NCBI GenBank assembly: GCA_023248365.1
Contig: JAHFER010000114.1
Location: forward strand, 1 to 5,819
DNA length: 5,819 bases
Source of the DNA: Nitrospirota bacterium
GTDB taxonomy: Bacteria > Nitrospirota > 9FT-COMBO-42-15 > HDB-SIOI813
Direction of reading: 5' to 3'
The notes under the pieces are model-generated. The model was given only the letters and a program-made list of their open reading frames with translations, made no database searches and was not told the origin of the DNA. A program made the translations under genes and the position numbers. This document shows positions 1-5,755 of the stretch, piece by piece (the first letter of the stretch is position 1; each line of letters opens with the position of its first letter).

Positions 1-75
1 ACTACCTTTGAAATTCAATTCGGCAAGTAAACACTCGACGGCGACACCTAATGAACTTAATGTTTTTGTAATAGT
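1..75 (-). other. Weak open frame at left edge, possible 5'-truncated gene
   Basis: Read on the minus strand, an open frame runs from just after an in-frame TGA (78-76) to the window edge. It encodes a protein-like stretch containing SLGVAVECLLAELNFKG. There is no ATG, GTG or well-placed TTG, so if it is real its start has been lost, perhaps where the palindromic repeat at 67-169 begins. The G-x-x-x-E-x-L-x-A-E-L-x-x-x-G spacing loosely recalls the N-terminus of some small PD-(D/E)XK nuclease-like proteins, but this is a weak impression. The plus strand is also open here in one frame (2-157), and another plus frame ends at a TAA at 28-30, so coding is not established. Confidence 0.2.
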
Positions 76-169
76 TCACCGCAGAGAGCGCGGAGGACAC
101 GGAGGAAAATCCTTTATAATCAATAAATTCTCTCTCCGCTCTCTGCGTCCTCTGCGGTAAACTGTTACA
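67..169. repeat. Imperfect palindromic repeat made of 9-nt units
   Basis: The outer 20 nt at each end are inverted copies matching at 18 of 20 positions: TGTAATAGTTCACCGCAGAG at 67-86, and the complement of 150-169. Both mismatches are T/C, so an RNA stem could keep G-U pairs. Inside, each arm is three tandem degenerate 9-mers. The left arm has CGCAGAGAG (80-88), CGCGGAGGA (89-97) and CACGGAGGA (98-106). The right arm, read on the minus strand, has CGCAGAGGA (156-148), CGCAGAGAG (147-139) and CGGAGAGAG (138-130). An AT-rich spacer (107-129) separates the arms. From memory, similar CCGCAGAGNNCGCAGAG palindromes are dispersed in many environmental bacterial genomes; only one copy lies here. On the plus strand the stem is followed at 171-177 by seven T, so it could act as a terminator for rightward read-through. 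On the minus strand no T-run follows. Confidence 0.8.
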
Positions 170-713
170 CTTTTTTTGTGCTTCCTTTAAGGAATTTCAG
201 CTCATCTGCATATGCCTTATAAGCAGCAGGTCCGAATAACACAAAGCGAATAAGCGTAATCTCTCCATGCTCATTTAAGAAATCTATTACTGCCTTAAGT
301 GCAATACGTGCTGCCTCCTCTAAAGGGTAACCATAAGCACCGGTACTGATTGAAGGGAACGCTATGCTTCCTACACCTTTATCTAATGCAATGGTCAGGC
401 TGTTTCTATACGCACTTGCAAGAAGTTCTGCCTCTCCCTTCCCTCCTCCATGATAGATTGGGCCAACCGTGTGCACTACATACCGCGCCTTTAATCTTCC
501 CCCTGTTGTTATTACGGCCCCGCCGGTGGGACAGCCTCCAATCTTTCTGCACTCTTCCATAATCTGCGGCCCGCCGGCCCTGTGAATAGCCCCATCAACT
601 CCGCTTCCGCCCCGTAAGCCGGAATTAGCAGCGTTGACTATTGCCTCCGTGTCCTGCTGTGTTATATCACCCTCTACTAATTCTAAAATGGAATTATTTA
701 TTTTTACCCGCAT
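165..713 (-). CDS. Macrodomain protein, MacroD/YmdB-type ADP-ribose hydrolase
   Basis: A 182-residue single-domain macro protein, about the usual length. It shows the fold's signature elements: GDIT (15-18), NAAN (27-30), the substrate loop GGSGVDGAIHRAGG (35-48) and PSISTGAYGYP (120-130). The Asp of GVDGAIH (D40) and the Asn of NAAN match residues used by MacroD-type enzymes, which hydrolyse O-acetyl-ADP-ribose and remove mono-ADP-ribose from acidic residues. A cytosolic hydrolase is therefore likely; the exact substrate is not visible. The ATG at 713-711 is preceded by a strong Shine-Dalgarno, GGGAGGTGA (725-717), with GGAGG 6 nt from the start. Transcription is divergent from cutA. The -10-like TATATT (752-747) has only a poor -35, so no confident promoter is called. 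Oddity: the C-terminus ends ...STKKV, encoded by a run of seven A and then the edge of the palindromic repeat, which contributes the GTG TAA. The domain appears complete. Confidence 0.93.
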   Translation of the reverse strand: MRVKINNSILELVEGDITQQDTEAIVNAANSGLRGGSGVDGAIHRAGGPQIMEECRKIGGCPTGGAVITTGGRLKARYVVHTVGPIYHGGGKGEAELLASAYRNSLTIALDKGVGSIAFPSISTGAYGYPLEEAARIALKAVIDFLNEHGEITLIRFVLFGPAAYKAYADELKFLKGSTKKV

Positions 714-725
714 ATCTCACCTCCC

Positions 726-754
726 TTGACACAGACAACCATATAGAATATAAC
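726..754 (+). promoter_or_regulatory. Near-consensus sigma70 promoter for cutA
   Basis: A perfect -35 TTGACA (726-731) lies 17 bp from TATAAC (749-754), a 5/6 match to the -10 consensus. Transcription would begin near 761, giving a leader of about 23 nt that contains the AAGGAAG ribosome-binding site (774-780) just before the cutA ATG at 784. The placement, spacing and short leader make this a convincing promoter for the cutA-glycosylase transcript. It overlaps the upstream region of the divergent macrodomain gene, whose ribosome-binding site sits at 717-725. Confidence 0.8.
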
Positions 755-783
755 CTATTCTTAATAAAGAATAAAGGAAGATT

Positions 784-1101
784 ATGGACTTCATCATTAT
801 ACTCATAACCGCCGGTTCTTCAGAAGAGGCCACGAAGATTGCTGCATCACTGGTAAATCATCATCTAGCGGCATGTGTCAATCTCGTACCCTCAATTAAA
901 TCAATCTTTTTCTGGGAGGGGAAAACAGATCAGGCAACAGAAGTTTTATTGATAATAAAGAGTAAAAAACATTTACTCGGCAAGATAATAGAGCATGTAA
1001 AAAAAATTCATAGTTACACAGTACCTGAGATTATAGCTCTACCCTTGATTGGAGGATCTGAAGATTATCTGAAATGGATAGAAGAAAACACGATCTCGTA
1101 A
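784..1101 (+). CDS. cutA: CutA1 divalent-cation tolerance protein
   Basis: A 105-residue protein covering the full length of the CutA1 family, small PII-like ferredoxin-fold proteins that form very stable trimers. In E. coli the locus was linked to tolerance of copper and other divalent metals, but the biochemical role of CutA1 remains uncertain. Family hallmarks are visible: the N-terminal strand IIILITA (4-10), LAACVNLVPSIKSIFFWEGK (28-47) with conserved C31 and W44, the EVLLIIKSK strand (53-61), and the C-terminal signature HSYTVPEIIALPL (76-88) followed by GGSEDYLKWI (90-99). There is no signal peptide, so it is cytosolic. The ATG at 784 has AAGGAAG just upstream and a strong promoter at 726-754. 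Its last 28 nt overlap the downstream glycosylase gene in another frame, indicating a shared transcript with translational coupling. Confidence 0.95.
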   Translation: MDFIIILITAGSSEEATKIAASLVNHHLAACVNLVPSIKSIFFWEGKTDQATEVLLIIKSKKHLLGKIIEHVKKIHSYTVPEIIALPLIGGSEDYLKWIEENTIS

Positions 1102-1727
1102 CTATTTATAATTCTTTATTTGAACGATTCGGGCCGCAGCACTGGTGGCCTGGTGAAACTCCGTTTGAGGTGATAATTGGCGCCATCCTTACCCAGAACA
1201 CCTCATGGAAAAACGTGGAAAAAGCTATAGCATCTCTGAAAAGTTCCGGGAATTTTTCTCCTAAGAAATTATATGATCTACCGATAGATACTCTGGCCGG
1301 TTTAATAAGGTCCTCAGGATACTTTAATATAAAGGCAAAACGTCTTAAAAATTTTTTAAGTTTTCTCTTTGACGAATATAAAGGAAATCTTGATGATATG
1401 CTCAAGGAAAATGTTTCTTTACTAAGAAATAAACTTCTTAAGGTAAACGGACTGGGGCCGGAGACCGTAGACTCGATTCTCCTTTATGCAGGCGAATACC
1501 CTGTATTTGTTGTTGATGCATATACAAAACGTATTCTTATACGGCATGGTTTAGCTGCAATAAATTCAGGCTATCATGAAATTCAGGCTTTATTTATGGA
1601 GAATGTTAGTGAAGATACTCAACTGTATAATGAATATCATGCCCTTATAGTAAGGGTAGGAAAAGACTTATGTAAAAAAATCCCACTCTGCAATTTATGC
1701 CCCATTGAATTCGATTTGCAGAAATAA
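1074..1727 (+). CDS. Endonuclease III-related HhH-GPD DNA glycosylase (MagIII-like)
   Basis: A 217-residue base-excision-repair glycosylase of the helix-hairpin-helix GPD superfamily. The N-terminal block GPQHWWPGETPFEVIIGAIL (20-39) followed by TQNT, the hairpin KVNGLGPETVDSILLYA (123-139) and the catalytic-Asp region VFVVDAYTKR (144-153, D148) match the endonuclease III-related group (COG2231) that includes Helicobacter pylori MagIII, a 3-methyladenine glycosylase. As in MagIII, the lysine that endonuclease III uses for its lyase step is Glu here (E130 in GPET), so a monofunctional glycosylase, possibly acting on alkylated bases, is inferred. The C-terminus keeps only three cluster-type cysteines (C200, C206, C209); a one-base change near 1715-1717 would restore the fourth. 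The ATG at 1074 is the only sensible start: an in-frame TGA lies at 1059-1061. It sits inside cutA (28-nt overlap), with GGAGG only at 1051-1055, so coupling to cutA translation is likely. The exact substrate is unknown. Confidence 0.88.
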   Translation: MDRRKHDLVTIYNSLFERFGPQHWWPGETPFEVIIGAILTQNTSWKNVEKAIASLKSSGNFSPKKLYDLPIDTLAGLIRSSGYFNIKAKRLKNFLSFLFDEYKGNLDDMLKENVSLLRNKLLKVNGLGPETVDSILLYAGEYPVFVVDAYTKRILIRHGLAAINSGYHEIQALFMENVSEDTQLYNEYHALIVRVGKDLCKKIPLCNLCPIEFDLQK

Positions 1728-1744
1728 TCTAAAAATGCTATAAA
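1716..1744 (+). promoter_or_regulatory. Candidate extended -10 promoter for secA
   Basis: TTGCAG (1716-1721, 3/6 match to -35) is spaced 17 bp from TATAAA (1739-1744, 5/6 match to -10). A TG dinucleotide at 1736-1737, one base before the -10, gives an extended -10 (TGCTATAAA) that would compensate for the weak -35. Initiation would be near 1751, about 19 nt before the secA ATG. The -35 lies within the last codons of the glycosylase gene. secA may therefore have its own start in addition to read-through from cutA. AT-rich gaps produce such matches by chance, hence moderate confidence. Confidence 0.45.
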
Positions 1745-1769
1745 TGAAAAGATTGGAATAAATCAACTT

Positions 1770-4547
1770 ATGTTTGGAAGTATTTTTAAAAAAATAATAG
1801 GCACAAGAAATGATAGGGAAATAAAACGCCTTCAGGCTAATGTTGAGCGTATAAACTCTCTTGAACCTGCAATATCTGTTCTGTCTGATACCGCACTAAG
1901 GCAGAAGACGGATGAGTTCCGTTCTGCCCTTGCCGCCGGAAAAACAATAGAAGACATACTGCCTGAGGCATTTGCCGTGGTACGTGAGGCCTCAAAGAGG
2001 GTACTCGGAATGAGGCATTTCGATGTACAGCTTATAGGTGGAATGGTTCTGCACGAAGGAAAGATAGCAGAAATGAAGACAGGTGAAGGTAAGACATTGG
2101 TAGCTACATTACCTGTTTATCTTAATGCCCTTCCTGGAAAAGGTGTGCATGTTATTACTGTAAATGATTATCTGGCAAAACGTGACAGTCAGTGGATGGG
2201 TGAGATATACCAATTCCTTGGTCTGACAGTTGGGACTATCCAGCATGATATGCCTGATAACGAACGGCAGCGTTCATATGCCTGTGATGTAGTTTACGGT
2301 ACAAACAATGAATACGGATTTGATTACCTTCGGGATAACATGAAATTTGATCCCGCCATGTTTGTCCAGAGAGAATTAAATTATGGAATAGTTGACGAAG
2401 TAGACAGCATATTAATTGATGAGGCACGGACCCCGCTTATCATTTCAGGTTCCACAGAGGAATCCACAGACAAATATTACAAGATAAACAGGATAATTCC
2501 TCTTATGCGGGAAGGGTCGGATTACACCATCGAAGAAAAGACACGAACTGTAGCATTGACTGAAGAGGGCAATGTACGGGTTGAAGAATTACTTGGTCTG
2601 ACTAATCTCTACGATTTATCGAACATTGATATGGTACACCACGTTACACAGGCATTGAAAGCCCATGTTATTTTTAAACGTGATGTGGATTATGTGGTTA
2701 AAGACGGCGAGGTTCTCATAGTAGATGAATTTACCGGCAGGCTAATGCCGGGAAGGCGATACAGTGACGGCCTCCATCAGGCATTAGAAGCAAAAGAGAA
2801 TGTAACTATTGCAAAAGAAAATCAGACTCTCGCAACTATAACCTTTCAGAATTATTTCAGGCTTTACAACAAGCTGTCAGGCATGACAGGAACAGCAGAT
2901 ACAGAGGCAGAGGAATTTCAAAAGATTTACAATCTCGAAGTTGTTGTAATTCCTCCAAACAGGTCAATGATCAGGATAGATAATTCGGATCTCGTATATA
3001 AATCAGAGCGGGAAAAGTTCAATGCCATTGTAGATGAGATAATTGAGCTTAATGAAACAGGACAGCCTGCACTGGTAGGAACAGTTTCTATAGAAAAATC
3101 TGAGAGGATATCAGCCCTGTTAAAGAAAAAAGGGGTTAAGCATACAGTCCTGAATGCAAAATATCACGAACGTGAGGCAGAGATAATTGCTCAGGCAGGA
3201 AGAAAGGGAGTTGTAACAATAGCAACAAACATGGCAGGCAGAGGAACAGATATCCTATTAGGCGGCAACCCGGACTTCCTTGCAAAACATGAAATAATGA
3301 AACAACCTGATATGGCACAGGAAGAAATAGACAAGGTACACCATAAATATAATGTTCTGTGTGAAAAGGAAAAGGAAGAGGTTATTAAATTAGGCGGTCT
3401 TCATATTTTAGGAACTGAACGACATGAGTCAAGGCGTATTGATAATCAGCTTCGCGGAAGATCCGGACGTCAGGGTGACCCCGGCTCCTCCAGGTTTTAC
3501 CTGTCTCTTGAAGATGACTTGATGCGTATATTCGGATCTGAAAAGATAGCCTCATTAATGAACAGACTTGGTATGGAAGAAGGAACACCTATTGAACACA
3601 GGATGGTTAGCAGGGCAATAGAAGGCGCCCAGAAAAAGGTAGAGGCCCATAACTTTGATATAAGAAAACACCTCATTGAATATGATGATGTAATGAACCA
3701 GCAGAGAGAGGTTATCTATGGCCAGAGGCGGCAGATACTGCAGGGAGAAGCCCTTACAGATATGGTCTCCGACATGATAGAAGATGATCTTGACGGCATC
3801 CTGGCTATCTACTGCGGAAAAGATTCATACCCTGAGGACTGGGACTTAAAGGGGCTTCAGGAATCACTTCAAAGACAATTCTCTCTCGAAATACAGGAAG
3901 GTGAGTTAGAAGCTACAAATACCGGCATCGAGGGATTAAAAGATATTTTATTAGAAAAAACACGCAAGGCATATAACAATAAAGAAAATGAATTCAGTTC
4001 TGATGTAATGAGACAAATTGAAAAAGTAGTCCTACTTCAGGTTGTTGATGCACAGTGGAAGGATCATCTTCTTGGCATGGATCATCTGAAGGAAGGAATT
4101 GGGCTGAGAGGTTACGGACAGAAGGACCCACTGATAGAATACAAGATGGAAGGTTTTGACCTGTTTAATGCAATGATAGGCCGCATAAAATCAGAGACTC
4201 TTGAGCGGTTATTTAAGATACAATTAGTGCGGGAAGAACCTGCAGGAGATACTCATCATCAACATACCCATGAACATGAACATACTCCTCAACCTGCGAT
4301 AGAATCTACACCCAAATTTATGCCTCAGCCTGAACCTCATTCACAATCAGACACACCCAAGGCCGTTACACCACCTGTACGCCGCGCTGTTCTCAGGCCT
4401 GCAATACCCCAGCCTCATACTATGCACCTTAACAGAGGTGAGTCCCCTACTCCAAATCCCGCACACAAGAGTGATCCGAAAATCGGACGAAATGACCCCT
4501 GTACCTGCGGAAGCGGGAAAAAATATAAAAAGTGCCACGGTGCTTAA
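1770..4547 (+). CDS. secA: Protein translocase ATPase subunit SecA
   Basis: A full-length 925-residue SecA, the cytosolic/peripheral motor that drives unfolded preproteins through SecYEG by ATP hydrolysis. Domains run in the usual order. NBD1 has Walker A GEGKT (105-109) and DEVDSILIDEAR (209-220). The preprotein cross-linking region is near 225-370, followed by TGT (373-375). NBD2 has ATNMAGRGTDI (485-495) and the arginine-finger motif QLRGRSGRQGD (560-570). The helical scaffold carries EYDDVMNQQR (637-646) and VVDAQWKDHLLGMDHL (758-773). The C-terminal zinc motif CTCGSGKKYKKCH (C911, C913, C922, H923) in other SecAs binds SecB and phospholipid. About 40 residues (500-540) are inserted in NBD2 relative to Bacillus subtilis SecA, a lineage-variable insertion. 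The linker (825-900) is Pro-rich with an unusual His cluster (H829-H838). The ATG at 1770 gives the typical MFGSIFKKIIGTRNDREI start; only a weak GGAA (1755-1758) precedes it. It lies 42 nt after the glycosylase gene. Confidence 0.98.
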   Translation: MFGSIFKKIIGTRNDREIKRLQANVERINSLEPAISVLSDTALRQKTDEFRSALAAGKTIEDILPEAFAVVREASKRVLGMRHFDVQLIGGMVLHEGKIAEMKTGEGKTLVATLPVYLNALPGKGVHVITVNDYLAKRDSQWMGEIYQFLGLTVGTIQHDMPDNERQRSYACDVVYGTNNEYGFDYLRDNMKFDPAMFVQRELNYGIVDEVDSILIDEARTPLIISGSTEESTDKYYKINRIIPLMREGSDYTIEEKTRTVALTEEGNVRVEELLGLTNLYDLSNIDMVHHVTQALKAHVIFKRDVDYVVKDGEVLIVDEFTGRLMPGRRYSDGLHQALEAKENVTIAKENQTLATITFQNYFRLYNKLSGMTGTADTEAEEFQKIYNLEVVVIPPNRSMIRIDNSDLVYKSEREKFNAIVDEIIELNETGQPALVGTVSIEKSERISALLKKKGVKHTVLNAKYHEREAEIIAQAGRKGVVTIATNMAGRGTDILLGGNPDFLAKHEIMKQPDMAQEEIDKVHHKYNVLCEKEKEEVIKLGGLHILGTERHESRRIDNQLRGRSGRQGDPGSSRFYLSLEDDLMRIFGSEKIASLMNRLGMEEGTPIEHRMVSRAIEGAQKKVEAHNFDIRKHLIEYDDVMNQQREVIYGQRRQILQGEALTDMVSDMIEDDLDGILAIYCGKDSYPEDWDLKGLQESLQRQFSLEIQEGELEATNTGIEGLKDILLEKTRKAYNNKENEFSSDVMRQIEKVVLLQVVDAQWKDHLLGMDHLKEGIGLRGYGQKDPLIEYKMEGFDLFNAMIGRIKSETLERLFKIQLVREEPAGDTHHQHTHEHEHTPQPAIESTPKFMPQPEPHSQSDTPKAVTPPVRRAVLRPAIPQPHTMHLNRGESPTPNPAHKSDPKIGRNDPCTCGSGKKYKKCHGA

Positions 4548-4618
4548 TTATTAAAATCACCGGCAACTTTTACCGATATATAAAAACCGTATTAATTTTT
4601 ATCTGTTCATTACCTGTT

Positions 4619-4637
4619 CCCCTTTTCTAAAAAGAGG
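4619..4637 (+). promoter_or_regulatory. Small leader hairpin before the GGDEF gene
   Basis: CCCCTTTT (4619-4626) can pair with AAAAGAGG (4630-4637) around a CTA loop, an 8-bp stem with one C-A mismatch. It would bury the GAGGA (4634-4638) that could serve the upstream TTG start at 4649, while leaving the AAAGGG (4652-4657) in front of the ATG at 4667 free. It is not followed by a T-run, so it is not an intrinsic terminator. The rest of the 101-nt gap after secA holds an AT-only 7-bp inverted repeat (4580-4586 with 4596-4602) but no convincing terminator or sigma70 promoter, so the GGDEF gene may be read through from secA. The hairpin may be fortuitous. Confidence 0.2.
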
Positions 4638-4666
4638 ATTAAGAGTACTTGAAAGGGATTTTTAAA

Positions 4667-5755
4667 ATGAAAAATCTGAGACAGGAAAATAAAGAGCTAA
4701 AGACAGTCCTGAAGCAGATGAAGAAAGAACTCTCCTTTTTTATCAATGTAGGCAAGGCCCTTACATCCACTCTTGAAGTTGAAAAGGTTCTGGACATAAT
4801 CATGGATAATGTCCAAAAACTTGTATCTTCAGAGGCATGGTCTCTGCTTCTATTAGACGATGAAAGAGATGATCTGTATTATGCAATTACAAAAGGGAAA
4901 CAACCAGAAGGATTGCAGGGACGCCGCATACAGAAAGGAAAAGGAGCAGCAGGATGGGTTGCTGAAAAAGGGATTCCTTTAATAGTAAATGGTATATCAA
5001 GTAACAAACGCTTTTCAGGCTATTTTAAAGAAGAAAAACTGGGCTTTGTACCAAGAAATGTACTTTGTATTCCAATAATAAATAAAAAAAAGACCATCGG
5101 CGTACTCGAAATATTCAACAAAAAAAACCATACATCCTTTACTAAAAAAGATAAAGAGCTCATGTTAAAATTGATTGCCCAGGCAGCTATTGCCATTGAA
5201 CGGTCAAATCTTTATCAAAAAATGGCCAATCTGGCAGTTACAGATGATCTCACAAGACTTTTTAATTTAAGGTATCTCTACAGGGCGCTTAATTCAGAGG
5301 TAAAAAGAAGCAGGCGGTATGGATCAAATTTTTCAGTTATATTTCTGGATCTGGACTCTTTTAAGCTTGTTAATGACAGACACGGCCACCTCTCCGGTAG
5401 TAAAACACTCGTAGAAGTCGCAGGCTTACTTATAAGCGCCCTAAGAGATGTAGACATTATTGCACGGTACGGTGGAGATGAGTTCGTTATAGTGCTACCA
5501 CTTACCCCTGTTGAGGCGGCCTTAAAAATTGCAGAAAGGATTCAGACAGATATAAATAATCATCTCTTCCTCAAGGACGAAGGCCTGTCTTTAAGAGTCT
5601 CTGCAAGTTTCGGCATTGCAGGTTATCCTGAGCACGCAAAAGATGAGATTGAACTCCTTAGATTATCAGATCAGGCTATGTACATGGCAAAGAGTCTCGG
5701 AAAAAACCGGATAGTTCTTACTTCCAGTAATACAGTCTTAGGTAGCCGCAGATAA
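4667..5755 (+). CDS. GAF-GGDEF nucleotide cyclase, candidate Hypr (cGAMP-type) enzyme
   Basis: A cytosolic signalling protein with no membrane segment. From ATG 4667 it has 362 residues. It has a short charged N-terminal helix, likely coiled coil (about 1-26), a GAF sensor domain (about 30-182) and a C-terminal GGDEF domain (about 190-352). GGDEF domains condense two nucleoside triphosphates into a cyclic dinucleotide. The catalytic parts look intact: FLDLDSFKLVND with metal-ligand Asp, GGDEF (269-273), and an inhibitory I-site RDVD (260-263) exactly five residues upstream. The odd residue is S245, in GHLSGSKTL, at the position of the guanine-binding Asp of canonical cyclases (PleD D344; the consensus is GHxxGD). 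The same Asp-to-Ser change marks Hypr GGDEFs such as Geobacter GacA, which make 3',3'-cGAMP; product identity here is inferred. A TTG at 4649 with GAGGA (4634-4638) would add six residues, but I prefer the ATG, preceded by AAAGGG with 9-nt spacing. It lies 119 nt after secA. Confidence 0.92.
   Translation: MKNLRQENKELKTVLKQMKKELSFFINVGKALTSTLEVEKVLDIIMDNVQKLVSSEAWSLLLLDDERDDLYYAITKGKQPEGLQGRRIQKGKGAAGWVAEKGIPLIVNGISSNKRFSGYFKEEKLGFVPRNVLCIPIINKKKTIGVLEIFNKKNHTSFTKKDKELMLKLIAQAAIAIERSNLYQKMANLAVTDDLTRLFNLRYLYRALNSEVKRSRRYGSNFSVIFLDLDSFKLVNDRHGHLSGSKTLVEVAGLLISALRDVDIIARYGGDEFVIVLPLTPVEAALKIAERIQTDINNHLFLKDEGLSLRVSASFGIAGYPEHAKDEIELLRLSDQAMYMAKSLGKNRIVLTSSNTVLGSRR

Noticed and set aside
2..157. 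Plus-strand open frame running through the palindrome (ending FSLRSLRPLR)
   Set aside because: The second half is just the 9-nt repeat units read as codons; there is no start in the window and no protein-like pattern of its own.
350..562. Plus-strand open frame opposite the macrodomain gene
   Set aside because: It is antisense to conserved macrodomain motifs, has no recognisable domain and is the expected shadow of a coding strand.
747..775. Minus-strand promoter for the macrodomain gene (TATATT at 752-747 with TTTATT at 775-770)
   Set aside because: The -35 matches only 3 of 6 positions and the region is AT-rich; a promoter must exist nearby, but this one is not distinguishable from chance.
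1106..1405. Minus-strand open frame of 99 codons opposite the glycosylase gene
   Set aside because: It lies wholly over the conserved WWP/TQNT region on the other strand and has no family features.
2236..2427. Short minus-strand frames inside secA (also at 3136-3318, 3385-3588 and 4347-4538)
   Set aside because: All sit opposite highly conserved SecA coding sequence and show no domain or ribosome-binding site.
4553..4602. Possible terminator after secA
   Set aside because: The only inverted repeat is A/T-only (ATAAAAA with TTTTTAT) with a 9-nt loop and no GC-rich stem; the CGG/CCG pairing near 4561-4574 is only 3 bp.
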